Assembly (NCBI GenBank): GCA_002835675.1 | Contig: PIZR01000006.1 | Span: forward strand, 115,754-179,753 | Reading direction: 5' to 3' | Origin: Bacillus sp. BA3 | GTDB lineage: Bacteria; Bacillota; Bacilli; Bacillales; DSM-1321 | Length of the DNA: 64,000 nt | Shown: positions 7,701-16,685 of the stretch, in pieces | How positions within the stretch are numbered: position 1 is the stretch's first letter | Layout of the letters: the number at the start of each line of letters is the position of its first letter | Position numbers and translations under genes: made by a program | The notes under the pieces: model-generated | What the model was told of the DNA's origin: nothing | Databases searched by the model: none | What the model saw: the letters and a program-made list of their open reading frames with translations, nothing else

Positions 7701-9175
7701 ATATTGCTCTCTTAATCATTTTAGCATTTTTACTTCTATCGATATTTTTAGGCATACGCTCTTCAAAAGGAAAAGATATGGACTTGGAACAATGGACGGT
7801 TGGCGGACGCGGTTTTGGTGCGATATTCGTCTTTCTGCTGATGGCCGGGGAAATCTATACGACCTTCTCCTTCCTTGGCGGCAGCGGCTGGGCTTATGGC
7901 AAGGGCGCACCCGCTCTATACGTTCTAATTTACATTACTTTATCTTACGTATTATCCTATTGGCTCCTACCGGAAATATGGAGATATGCCAAGGAAAATA
8001 AACTGATGTCTCAATCCGATTTCTTTGTAAGCAAATATAAGAGTCCCGGTTTAGGAATTTTGGCTGCGCTTGTCGGTGTGGTGTCGATGATTCCAGTGAT
8101 CGTCGTGCAGCTGAAAGGATTGGGGATCATTGTCTCAGAAGCATCTTATGGTGCCATCTCTATGTCTGAGGCAGTTTGGATGGGGGCGATCAGCCTTACC
8201 ATTTATGTGATGATCTCCGGTATACACGGTTCAGTTTGGACAGCGGTCATTAAAGATATAATGATGGTCGCCATAATAGGATTTTTGGGGATTTATCTGC
8301 CGATTCATTACTTTGGCGGATTTCAGCCGATGTTTGAAGCGATTGATGCGGCCAAGCCTGGTTTTCTTAAGTTCCCAGATCAGGGACTTAGCGTATCATG
8401 GTTCATCTCCACGGTAATATTGCTCGTATTCGGTTTCTATATGTGGCCACAAGTTTTCAGCGCTGTTTATTCAGCACGCAGCGGCAAGGTATTTCGAAAA
8501 AATGCAATCATCAGCCCTTTATATACACTCATGCTGTTATTCGTCTTTTTTGTTGGGTTTACAGCAATATTGAAAGTGCCCGGACTCGTTGGGGCAGATG
8601 CAGACCTGTCATTGCTGCGCCTTTCGATCGAGACCTTTGATCCATGGTTTATAGGCATAATCGGCGGAGCTGGATTATTGACTGCATTGGTGCCGGGATC
8701 CATGCTTTTGATGAGCGTCGCTACACTGCTCGCGAAAAACGTCTATAAGGAATTTGCACCTGCAGTATCCGATCGCCATGTTGTACGATTGGCAAAGTTC
8801 CTTGTTCCAGTCATCGCCCTTATAGCCGTCTACTTCACCTTAAACGGCGGCGAAACGATGTCAGCATTAATTCTTATGGGATACAGTCTAATCACACAGC
8901 TTTTCCCGTCCCTGCTCTTTAGTCTGAAAAGGAATAATCCGATCAATAAATTTGGCGCAATCTCCGGCATCATTTCAGGATTGGCCATCGTAATTTGCAT
9001 TACACTCAGTCATTCGACAATAGGGACCTTGTTTCCATCCTTGCCGCAAGCAGCGAAAGATTTGAATGTGGGAATCATCGCATTGGCAGTCAATTTCATT
9101 GTGATGATCGCAGTAAGTCTGGCTTTCAGAAAGCAAGCGATTCAGTTGGAACCTAAATCCGTTAACGAAATATGA
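7697..9175 (+). CDS. sodium:solute symporter, YhjB/MctP-like
   Basis: A 492-residue member of the SSS family with about 13 transmembrane helices, such as GGRGFGAIFVFLLMAGEIYT near the N-terminus (TM2 region) and GGAGLLTALVPGSMLLMSVA (sodium-site helix). It is coupled to the DUF3311 gene upstream through a 4-base overlap. Homologues with this two-gene layout take up monocarboxylates or other organic acids; the substrate here is not proven. The operon ends at a strong terminator 40 bases after the stop. Confidence 0.88.
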   Translation: MNIALLIILAFLLLSIFLGIRSSKGKDMDLEQWTVGGRGFGAIFVFLLMAGEIYTTFSFLGGSGWAYGKGAPALYVLIYITLSYVLSYWLLPEIWRYAKENKLMSQSDFFVSKYKSPGLGILAALVGVVSMIPVIVVQLKGLGIIVSEASYGAISMSEAVWMGAISLTIYVMISGIHGSVWTAVIKDIMMVAIIGFLGIYLPIHYFGGFQPMFEAIDAAKPGFLKFPDQGLSVSWFISTVILLVFGFYMWPQVFSAVYSARSGKVFRKNAIISPLYTLMLLFVFFVGFTAILKVPGLVGADADLSLLRLSIETFDPWFIGIIGGAGLLTALVPGSMLLMSVATLLAKNVYKEFAPAVSDRHVVRLAKFLVPVIALIAVYFTLNGGETMSALILMGYSLITQLFPSLLFSLKRNNPINKFGAISGIISGLAIVICITLSHSTIGTLFPSLPQAAKDLNVGIIALAVNFIVMIAVSLAFRKQAIQLEPKSVNEI

Positions 9176-9214
9176 AGAAACTTTGAAACCGGTTATTTTG
9201 GATAAATAAACATC

Positions 9215-9250
9215 GGAAGGCTCAGTCAAAAGACTGAGCCTTCCTTATTA
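9215..9250 (+). terminator. terminator of the DUF3311/symporter operon
   Basis: Perfect 13-bp stem GGAAGGCTCAGTC / GACTGAGCCTTCC with loop AAAA, then TTATTAT. Confidence 0.9.
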
Positions 9251-9313
9251 TCGGCATCCAAGCATAGTGTCCTTTTTCTCAATATTGTTTATAGGAAACC
9301 TCATTTTAGACTA

Positions 9314-9520
9314 TTAATCTTTTCTGTTTATAAACAAATCCCCTATTTTAACTAATAAATACAACGAAAAAATAATCATCAAGGTTCTGGATACTACCAG
9401 ACCATCAATAGCTAAATCATATCCACCTCTTAATAAAACTTCCGGATTCAAACAAAAAGTAATCGATATTACGAAAGCTATTAAAATCAGGATAACACCG
9501 AACTGAGATCTATTTGACAT
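9314..9520 (-). CDS. small two-helix membrane protein, function unknown
   Basis: A 68-residue protein with two predicted membrane segments (VILILIAFVISITFC and LMIIFSLYLLVKIGDLF) joined by a short polar loop, and a basic C-terminus. The start ATG at 9520 is preferred over the ATG at 9526 because AAGGCGG is then 7 bases upstream. It lies alone between two convergent transcription units. No family recognised. Confidence 0.6.
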   Translation of the reverse strand: MSNRSQFGVILILIAFVISITFCLNPEVLLRGGYDLAIDGLVVSRTLMIIFSLYLLVKIGDLFINRKD

Positions 9521-9744
9521 TAACATTCCGCCTTATATTATATATTTTCCAAATAATAGCATTGTTTTTAGGAATAATCTACATTTATTGTCACTAGGGA
9601 TATCTCAGTTGCAATAAAAATCCAAAATAAATAGCCACCCTGATAAAGAATGACTATATATCATAAAATATGAAGCTTTCTCAGTAAAATGCATCGTATT
9701 GCTTCCGAGCCAACAAAAAATACGCTCTTCAGAAGGTTCATGCT

Positions 9745-9766
9745 TTTACTCGTGAGTTTCATGCGC
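9745..9766. repeat. solitary copy of the TTACTCG 21-bp repeat unit
   Basis: TTTTACTCGTGAGTTTCATG matches the unit of the array at 3384-3650, here in an intergenic region downstream of the lyase gene. Confidence 0.7.
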
Positions 9767-9798
9767 GTCAAGACTCATTTCCCTTTAACAACATACCT

Positions 9799-11283
9799 TT
9801 AGTAATCCACTAAAGCCTTCCTGCCATCATTCAATGCTTTGACCATTTCCTTATATTCCTGCAAATCTTGTTCCAGTTTTTGTTTTCTATTTACAATCAT
9901 TCTCGTGACCTCTTTTGGGGAGGGCCCGCCTTGAATGCTTCTAATTTCCACAAAATATTCGGGAGAGATTATTTTTTTCCATTCATCTTCTGCTATGTTC
10001 ACTGAAACGAATTCATTGATGATCTTGTTGATTTCTTTTGTGTCCCAATCATATAGCTCTTTCCCTTCACTAATTGACCGTTTTGCAATATGACTGGCTA
10101 TGGAGTGGGCTTTTCTAAAGGATATGTCGTAATCTCTTGATAGGGTATCCGCTAATTCAGTAACCGTTATACTGGATTTTGCGGCCATTTTCTTTGTGTG
10201 TTCTTCATTTACTTTCAAGGTTGACATGACGGCATACATTAGTTTCATGACACGTCCTGCATTCGAAAAAGCCCGATATAAATGCGGCTGTAAATCATCT
10301 TCCGTATCGACGATATCACCAAATGGTGTATTGTGGATCATATTCATTGCAGCAAGTGCATCACCATACGCACTGCTTGCAATCGAACGGGAATGTTCAA
10401 TGGAGACTGGATTTCTTTTTTGCGGCATGATGCTGCTCACTTGAACATAAGGGTCCGCCACATGAAAGGTTCCAAACTCCCTTGTCACATGCTGCAGGAA
10501 GTCTTGAATCCATCTTCCTGTATTGACCATGCACGTCATGATGGCAGTTGCGGTTTCCAATAAATAATCCGCCCCGCCAATCGAGTCATAGGAATTCTCA
10601 ATCACCGAATCAAATCCAAGCAGTTCAGCCGTACGGTTCCGGCTGATCGGAAAACCGGTGGTCGTTAACGCGGCCGCGCCCAAAGGGGATTGGTTAACCG
10701 TTTCATAGGCTGCCCATAACCGGCCAATATCCCTTTGAAGCACATCATATATTGCCAAAAAGTAATGTCCTATCGTAGTCGGCTGAGCCGGTTGGGTATG
10801 CGTGTAACCAGTTATATAGGTTTCTGTATGTTTTTCAGCCTGCACCAAGAATGCTTCACTCAATTGGTTTGCATTGCCGATCAATTGGAGTAGATGACCT
10901 CTTAAAACAAGCCGGTACATGGCGACTCCCATATCATTACGACTGCGGCCGATATGAACCTTCCCTGCAAGTTCATGACCGATTTCCTCACCGATCTTTG
11001 CCTCCATCATGAAAAATAAGTCTTCGAACTGGGGCTGATAGGTCAACTGCGCTAGATCAGTTTGAGCCACTTTCCGAATCCCATCAAGCATGGTCTTCGC
11101 CTCTTCTTCTTTAATGATCTTTTGTTCCGAAAGCATGATGACATGTGCCCGATGAATATCGAACATTGCATGAAATAAGTAATCTCTTTGATCATTAAAA
11201 ACAGGCATCAGAAGCTCTCTAGCATATGTTTTTCCGGGAAAGGCACTACCTTCATTTTTGATAAATTCTTCAAGCCTGCTCAT
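9799..11283 (-). CDS. argininosuccinate-lyase-like C-N lyase of an ABC-transport operon
   Basis: A 494-residue member of the fumarase/aspartase superfamily. It has the superfamily signature SSIMPQKRNP (with the flexible-loop catalytic Ser) and ASL-like GKVHIGRSRND and GYTHTQPAQP, so a lyase reaction releasing fumarate or a related acid is expected. It differs from true ArgH. It is about 30 residues longer than typical 460-residue enzymes. DSIGGADYLLE stands where ArgH usually has DAVSDRDFVLE, and DTEDDLQPHLYRAF stands where ArgH has a RDxQEDKE segment. There is no argG nearby, and the gene is last in a ROK/ABC-transporter operon. A catabolic lyase for an imported aspartate- or succinate-conjugated amine (EDDS-lyase-like) is an inference. 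Start ATG with GGAGGT 7 bases upstream. Confidence 0.8.
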   Translation of the reverse strand: MSRLEEFIKNEGSAFPGKTYARELLMPVFNDQRDYLFHAMFDIHRAHVIMLSEQKIIKEEEAKTMLDGIRKVAQTDLAQLTYQPQFEDLFFMMEAKIGEEIGHELAGKVHIGRSRNDMGVAMYRLVLRGHLLQLIGNANQLSEAFLVQAEKHTETYITGYTHTQPAQPTTIGHYFLAIYDVLQRDIGRLWAAYETVNQSPLGAAALTTTGFPISRNRTAELLGFDSVIENSYDSIGGADYLLETATAIMTCMVNTGRWIQDFLQHVTREFGTFHVADPYVQVSSIMPQKRNPVSIEHSRSIASSAYGDALAAMNMIHNTPFGDIVDTEDDLQPHLYRAFSNAGRVMKLMYAVMSTLKVNEEHTKKMAAKSSITVTELADTLSRDYDISFRKAHSIASHIAKRSISEGKELYDWDTKEINKIINEFVSVNIAEDEWKKIISPEYFVEIRSIQGGPSPKEVTRMIVNRKQKLEQDLQEYKEMVKALNDGRKALVDY

Positions 11284-11298
11284 CTTTTAACCTCCGAT

Positions 11299-12987
11299 TT
11301 ATAAAGCTCTTTCCGCTTTGATTCCAAAAAACTTGTTCGAAATAAAGAGAACGATTACAATCAGCGTGATTTGAATCATCCCATAGGCAGCTGCCTGCCC
11401 CATATTGAACATCCGAAGCTGATTCATGATTTCAATGGATATGGGCCTGTTAGAAATTGTGTACAACAGGACCGACGTCGGGAATTCCCCCACAGATTCG
11501 ATAAATGCCAATAATGTCCCTGATAAAACACCAGGCATAATAATAGGAAATATGACTTTTCTGAAGGTATAAAACCACTTTGCCCCCAAGTTTCTGGCTG
11601 CTTCTTCAATCGAGTCATCCAGCTGCTCCAGAACGGCGTTAGTCGAACGGACAACGAGCGGAATATGCCTGATGAAATAGGCAAGCGGCAAAATCCAAAA
11701 TGTTCCTACCAAAATTTGACCAAAGGAAAAAACGCTAGGTTCATTGAATGCGAATATCAAGTTCATCCCTATGACCGTTGCAGGCAACGCCCAAGGAATC
11801 ATGACTAGAATATCGACAAAGCTTTTCCCGACGAATTTCCGTTTGACAAGTACATAGGACGCTATGACCCCAAACACCAGATTTGCCAACGTAGCAATAA
11901 CCGCCATCAGTAAACTATTTCGTAACGGTTTGAAGATATTAGGGTCTTCAAACAAAAGCCGGTAATTTTCCATATTAAATACTGTTGGATATGTTTGAAA
12001 TGTCCAGGTTCCATCCGGCACAAGTGAAAGCAATAGAATCGTAAAGTGCGGTAATAGCAGAATAATTACGCCGATGATACCCGTTAAGACCATCACCCAT
12101 TTCATAAGCGGGTTTCTCACTTCACTCCTGTGTGCGCCAATTCCTTTCGAAGCCATGCGATAATCCTTCCTATTTTGATACCAACGCATGAATAATAGAA
12201 ATGAAATCGAAACGATGGATAGAATGACGGATTGAGTAGCGGCAATTTCCATATCACCATTGATTTTTGAAAAATAAATTTGCAGGCTCAACACCCTATA
12301 TCCGCCAGCTAATAAAAACGGGGCACTGAAAGAAGCCATCGATATCATGAAAACAAGTAGAGAAGCGGCTACGATGGCAGGTGTCAATAATGGAAATGTC
12401 ACCTTCCAAAAAACCTTGATTTTATTTGCGCCTAAGTTATAAGCCGCTTCTTCAAGGGAAGGATCTATTTTGTTGATTGCAGCGGATACGGTCATATAAA
12501 AATAAACATACATCGTATAGGCATGCACGATAAGGATTCCCGATACCCCGCCAATCTTGAATGGAACCTTCTCGAGACCAAACAGGTCCTTGATGGCATT
12601 TGGAATCAATCCCGATTCTCCATATAAAAACATAAAGGCCATGACCCCTACCAATGATGGAAGGACAATCGGCAAAATCGCTGCTGATGAAAAGAAGCTT
12701 CTGCCGGGAAAATCGTAACGGTTAAAAATGAATGCGAGCGGAATGCCAATCAAGGCACTGACCAATACACTCAATAAGGATATATAAACAGAATTCCATA
12801 GAGCCTCTAAGTTCGTTTTCGATTCCTGTACGAAGAAGTCCTGATAATTTCCAAGGGATATCGTTCCGTCTTTTTGCAGACTTTCTATAAAGGTCCTCAA
12901 CGATGGGTAGAGTACATAAGCTACTAGCACCAATAAAACTGGTATAAGGAGCCAAACCGTCAATCTCGTATCACGATTTTTAATCAT
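11299..12987 (-). CDS. ABC transporter permease, fused two-domain iron/polyamine type
   Basis: A 562-residue inner-membrane protein made of two binding-protein-dependent permease domains in tandem, each with about six helices. The ATPase-coupling EAA loops are visible twice, EEAAYNLGANKIKVFW in the first half and EEAARNLGAKWFYTF in the second. Such fusions are typical of FbpB/AfuB-like importers and replace a separate heterodimer. It starts inside the end of the ATPase gene (4-base overlap) and ends 15 bases before the lyase start, so it is translationally linked within the operon. Confidence 0.9.
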   Translation of the reverse strand: MIKNRDTRLTVWLLIPVLLVLVAYVLYPSLRTFIESLQKDGTISLGNYQDFFVQESKTNLEALWNSVYISLLSVLVSALIGIPLAFIFNRYDFPGRSFFSSAAILPIVLPSLVGVMAFMFLYGESGLIPNAIKDLFGLEKVPFKIGGVSGILIVHAYTMYVYFYMTVSAAINKIDPSLEEAAYNLGANKIKVFWKVTFPLLTPAIVAASLLVFMISMASFSAPFLLAGGYRVLSLQIYFSKINGDMEIAATQSVILSIVSISFLLFMRWYQNRKDYRMASKGIGAHRSEVRNPLMKWVMVLTGIIGVIILLLPHFTILLLSLVPDGTWTFQTYPTVFNMENYRLLFEDPNIFKPLRNSLLMAVIATLANLVFGVIASYVLVKRKFVGKSFVDILVMIPWALPATVIGMNLIFAFNEPSVFSFGQILVGTFWILPLAYFIRHIPLVVRSTNAVLEQLDDSIEEAARNLGAKWFYTFRKVIFPIIMPGVLSGTLLAFIESVGEFPTSVLLYTISNRPISIEIMNQLRMFNMGQAAAYGMIQITLIVIVLFISNKFFGIKAERAL

Positions 12988-14096
12988 GGAGCATCACCAC
13001 TTATGATGGGAATAAGACGCAGCTGTTTCTCAAGAAGCTGGACATACACTTCCTTTCCTTGATAAAAGTATCCAAAATCATAAGTGTTAAATACGTCGAC
13101 CCTTAGTAACACGTCTTGAACATCCACCATGACATTCACAACAGATCCAAAGAATTGGACGGAATTTATTTTACCTTTAAAGATATTCTTTCCTTCCTCG
13201 ATCACATCCAGAATTCTGATTGCTTCAGGACGAATCGAAACAGCAAGGTCAGCATCACTCTGTATGATTGAAATTCCGTCCCTAGCTTGATTTTCCACCT
13301 TCAATTTAATCGGTTTTTCACTATTCTTAAGGGTAACCTCTATATTATCTTGTTGAACTTTTTCAACTTGAACGGGCAAAAGATTAATCTCGCCTATAAA
13401 ACTCGCCACAAAATCATTGGCCGGCCGATTATAAATTTCTGCCGGCGTCCCGACCTGGTGACATACACCATAATTGAACACAGCGATCCGATCACTCATG
13501 GATAAAGCCTCAGCCTGATCATGAGTGACATATATGGTGGTAATCTTATAGTCACGCTGCAGCCTTAAGATTTCCACTCTCATTTCATCACGAAGCTTGG
13601 CATCCAGATTACTTAATGGTTCATCCAGCAGTAATATCTCCGGTTCAATGACCAGTGCTCTCGCAAGGGCCACCCGCTGCTGCTGCCCTCCGCTTAACTG
13701 GCTCACTTGACGATTCGAGTAGCTCTCCAGCCTTACCTTTTGGAGGGCATCCAGCACTCTCCTCTTTAAGTCAACAGAAGAAACCTTTCTCACACGCAAG
13801 CCAAACGCTACATTTTCAAAAACAGTCATGTGGGGAAAGAGGGCATAGTTTTGAAAAACCATGCCTGTATTTCTTTTCTCCGGAGGTACACGCGTCATAT
13901 CTTTGTCGCCAAATCGGACGACACCTTTTGTTGGATAATAAAAACCGGCAATCATCCGAAGCGTTGTCGTTTTACCGCAGCCGCTTGGACCAAGAAAGGT
14001 AAAAAACTCACCTTCTTTGATGTCCAGATTTAAATGGTCAACAGCTATCGTTTTCCCGAAGGCTTTTTGGACATTCTCTATTTTTATTGACGCCAT
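12984..14096 (-). CDS. ABC transporter ATP-binding protein, PotA/FbpC type
   Basis: A 370-residue ATPase. Walker A is GPSGCGKTT (about residues 36-44), the signature is LSGGQQQR, Walker B is ILLLDEPLSNLD, and the switch His is in YVTHDQAEALSMSD. A C-terminal TOBE-type domain (residues about 240-370) marks the Pot/Fbp/Mal-like group of importers. The gene follows the lipoprotein gene after 15 bases and overlaps the permease gene by 4 bases. It powers the fused permease. Substrate class (polyamine, iron, phosphonate or other) is not fixed by the ATPase. Confidence 0.92.
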   Translation of the reverse strand: MASIKIENVQKAFGKTIAVDHLNLDIKEGEFFTFLGPSGCGKTTTLRMIAGFYYPTKGVVRFGDKDMTRVPPEKRNTGMVFQNYALFPHMTVFENVAFGLRVRKVSSVDLKRRVLDALQKVRLESYSNRQVSQLSGGQQQRVALARALVIEPEILLLDEPLSNLDAKLRDEMRVEILRLQRDYKITTIYVTHDQAEALSMSDRIAVFNYGVCHQVGTPAEIYNRPANDFVASFIGEINLLPVQVEKVQQDNIEVTLKNSEKPIKLKVENQARDGISIIQSDADLAVSIRPEAIRILDVIEEGKNIFKGKINSVQFFGSVVNVMVDVQDVLLRVDVFNTYDFGYFYQGKEVYVQLLEKQLRLIPIISGDAP

Positions 14097-14111
14097 CCCA
14101 ACGACACTTCC

Positions 14112-15203
14112 TTATTCTTTAATTTCTTTATCTCCACTTTTAATATTTTCGTCCCAATATTTCATCCACTCGTCACCTTTTTCCTCGAATGCATTCCAAT
14201 CAATATCCATCGCTTTAATTTCCGTTTCCGTGATCCATTCAGGTAAATCCTTCACATCACTTCTGGTCGGAATCCTGTAAAATTCCTCTGCCAAAGTTTT
14301 TGCGGCTTCAGGTGAATTCACGAACTCATAAAAGGCTTCAGCCGCTTTTGGATGCTTGGCACCTTCAACGATGGCGATACCTTCTGTCAATACAGGTGTT
14401 CCGCTCTTCGGAATGACAAACTCGAACGGATAATTTTTATTTTCCTTCAGCATGACAACATCCGGCATTGCCCAAACGGAAAGTGAGCCCTCTCCTTTGG
14501 CTACCTTGTTATACATCATTTCCGGGTTTGCTGAATATTCCTTTGTGTTTTGATCGAGCTTCTTTAACCAGTCATACCCTTCTTTTGGATCATTTGTATC
14601 CTTATACGTACGATAGATCATCGCAGAAAAAATTGTCCTCATCGTTCCGGAGGCTAACGGATAGCGGATGATGATTTCGTCTTTCCACTTCGGATCAAGC
14701 AGCTCATCCCAATCTTTCGGTACCTCATCCTTCGATAGTTCTTTGCTGTTGTACATGATGACTTCCGGTGTCTGGCTCGTTCCCGTCCAATACCATTCCG
14801 GATCGTGGAATCCTTCATCAAGACTATCGGAATAGCTAGGCTTATAAGCAGCCAGCAGCCCATCAGCCTTCGCTTGATTGAAGTTCGTGGAAGGTGCCCC
14901 CCACCAAACGTCTGCCTGCGGATTACTTTTCTCTGATCGAACGCGGTCAAGGATTTCCTGGGACCCCATATCAAGCCACTCAACATCAATACCATACTCA
15001 TCTTCGAACTGCTTTTCGAATTTTGATAAAATATCTTTGCCATGCGGTGAATAAACAACGATCTTATCTTCCAGCTCACCCTTTTTTCCGTTGGCACCGC
15101 CAGCATCCGAATTCGTTTTCGTATCTGTACCGTTACATCCTGAAATCAATAGTGCTGCCGATAAGGCCATTACTGAAACAAACGACTTTTTCCTACTTTT
15201 CAT
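14112..15203 (-). CDS. ABC transporter substrate-binding lipoprotein, iron/polyamine-like
   Basis: A 363-residue extracellular lipoprotein. Signal peptide with lipobox LISGC (Cys23), then an Asn/Lys/Gly linker and a periplasmic-binding fold of the FbpA/FutA-like group (KIVVYSPHGKD, NPQADVWWGAPSTNF, WAMPDVVMLKENKNYPFEF). The start codon overlaps the stop of the ROK gene (TAATG), which couples the two. I do not see the two adjacent Tyr residues typical of ferric-binding FbpA at the expected place, so iron is not assured. The bound ligand is unknown. Confidence 0.88.
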   Translation of the reverse strand: MKSRKKSFVSVMALSAALLISGCNGTDTKTNSDAGGANGKKGELEDKIVVYSPHGKDILSKFEKQFEDEYGIDVEWLDMGSQEILDRVRSEKSNPQADVWWGAPSTNFNQAKADGLLAAYKPSYSDSLDEGFHDPEWYWTGTSQTPEVIMYNSKELSKDEVPKDWDELLDPKWKDEIIIRYPLASGTMRTIFSAMIYRTYKDTNDPKEGYDWLKKLDQNTKEYSANPEMMYNKVAKGEGSLSVWAMPDVVMLKENKNYPFEFVIPKSGTPVLTEGIAIVEGAKHPKAAEAFYEFVNSPEAAKTLAEEFYRIPTRSDVKDLPEWITETEIKAMDIDWNAFEEKGDEWMKYWDENIKSGDKEIKE

Positions 15204-16432
15204 TAATACTCCCCCTCTTCCCGAAAATTCAAAATGCCATCATGCTCCCTTAAGAATAAGGAAACCGCGCCTAGTACTCCTGCGTTTTCTCCCAATTGTG
15301 AAGTTTTCATTTCTACTAAACTAGGAAGATATCGATCAACGATCTCCCGAATTCTAGGTAAAATGTATTCAGATGAATTTAATACACCACCTCCTAAAAT
15401 GATTACTTCTGGATTTAGCAAACTGGCCGCATTGACAATTCCGCACGCTAAATGTTCGATGGCTTCATTTATGACGGCCATTGCAGTCGTGTCTCCTTTT
15501 TTTGCTGACAAAAAGGCATCCTCCCCCGATAGTTCGGAAGATTTGGCCCGTTCGAATAAAAGATGATGAGGATCCTTGAGGACCTCCCTGGTAAAATGGC
15601 TGCCTATCGACTTTCCTCCTGCGACACTTTCCAAATAGCCGTATCTATGGAAAATCGGCTTGAATTCACGCTTCATATCCTCTTTGTCCGTTACCATATA
15701 TCCCATTTCCCCAGCTGCACTGGAAGCCCCTCTGTATAACTGGTCGTTCAAGATGATTCCGCTTCCTATCCCCGTGCCAACCGCAATGAACAGCAAATTC
15801 CGCTTATTTTGTGCATTACCCAGCCACTGTTCACCTAGTGCAGCCGCGTTTACATCATTATCCAGAAAAATGGGGAAATCAAAATACCGCTTCGCTTCGG
15901 CTATGAAAGGATATTGTACCCAGCCTAAACTCGGTGCCTCTATTACTAATCCGCTTGCCGTTTGCGTTATACCAGGGATTCCTACTCCCATCCCCAATAT
16001 CCTGCCCTTCGCAATCTGATTCTTGGCAATTAACCGTTCCGTTTCAATCGCCATTTGTTTAAGAAGCCCTGATTTTAAATAGGTGTTGGTTGAAAAGCTA
16101 GTGTCGGCAAGGATGTTGCCGCTTAAATCACTTAAAACGATTTTCACTTTCGTCCCGCCTATATCGACTCCAATGATATAGGCTGCCTTTTCATTAAAAA
16201 AGAGCTGGATGGGTCTTCTCCCGCCTTGAGAGGAGGATTCTCCTATTCCTTTCTCAAATACCCATTTCTCCTGTATAAGTTCATCCACAGCCAGAGAAAC
16301 AGTCGGTTTACTTAGCTGAAGCTTAACGGCGATTTCAGCTCTTGAAATGGGCGAACATTCCTGGATGCATTGAATGATTCTTTTTTTATTGACATATTTT
16401 TGATGACTGGGTGGTCTTTTAAAACTCATCAC
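15203..16432 (-). CDS. ROK-family transcriptional regulator, first gene of the operon
   Basis: A 409-residue protein with an N-terminal winged helix-turn-helix (SRAEIAVKLQLSKPTVSLAV, residues about 30-50) and a ROK sugar-kinase-like domain beginning IIGVDIGGTKVKIVLSDL. Regulators of this family (XylR, NagC) repress until they bind a sugar or its derivative. The zinc motif CxCGxxGC of canonical ROK proteins is missing: the matching place reads FKPIFHRYGYLESVAGG. The start is GTG at 16432; ATG at 16429 is equally possible behind TAAGG. The gene heads the operon and is coupled to the lipoprotein gene. Two matching 25-bp inverted repeats upstream are its likely operators. Confidence 0.88.
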   Translation of the reverse strand: MMSFKRPPSHQKYVNKKRIIQCIQECSPISRAEIAVKLQLSKPTVSLAVDELIQEKWVFEKGIGESSSQGGRRPIQLFFNEKAAYIIGVDIGGTKVKIVLSDLSGNILADTSFSTNTYLKSGLLKQMAIETERLIAKNQIAKGRILGMGVGIPGITQTASGLVIEAPSLGWVQYPFIAEAKRYFDFPIFLDNDVNAAALGEQWLGNAQNKRNLLFIAVGTGIGSGIILNDQLYRGASSAAGEMGYMVTDKEDMKREFKPIFHRYGYLESVAGGKSIGSHFTREVLKDPHHLLFERAKSSELSGEDAFLSAKKGDTTAMAVINEAIEHLACGIVNAASLLNPEVIILGGGVLNSSEYILPRIREIVDRYLPSLVEMKTSQLGENAGVLGAVSLFLREHDGILNFREEGEY

Positions 16433-16450
16433 ATCACGGCCTTACATCAT

Positions 16451-16475
16451 TTAGTTAGTAAATCTTCCTAATTAA
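16451..16475. promoter_or_regulatory. candidate ROK operator 1
   Basis: TTAGTTAG, 9 bases, then CTAATTAA: an imperfect 25-bp inverted repeat 19 bases upstream of the ROK start. Same architecture as the site at 16615-16639, and similar to operators of XylR-type ROK repressors. Confidence 0.65.
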
Positions 16476-16614
16476 GTAAAAATATAACTTAAATAAATTC
16501 AGTGCACAAGTTATTTTTCTGAACATTTAAAATGTTAAACTTTTAATAGTTACTTCGAATCATTTACATTTATAACCATTAATGCTATTTATTAGATAAG
16601 TTTTTTCCGTCTGG

Positions 16615-16639
16615 TTAGTTAGAAAATATTACTAACCTA
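16615..16639. promoter_or_regulatory. candidate ROK operator 2
   Basis: TTAGTTAG, 9 bases, then CTAACCTA. Extending left gives perfect 7-bp arms GGTTAGT / ACTAACC (16613-16637). It lies 46 bases upstream of the PIG-L gene start, consistent with control of the divergent gene by the same ROK regulator. Confidence 0.65.
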
Positions 16640-16685
16640 CATTTTTTTTAGGTGTCTTAAAAAGTTGAAGGGGGTTAAAAGATTA

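Noticed and set aside
9799..11283. Plain argH of arginine biosynthesis
   Set aside because: Motif differences, extra length and the transport operon context speak against it, although the family relationship is clear.
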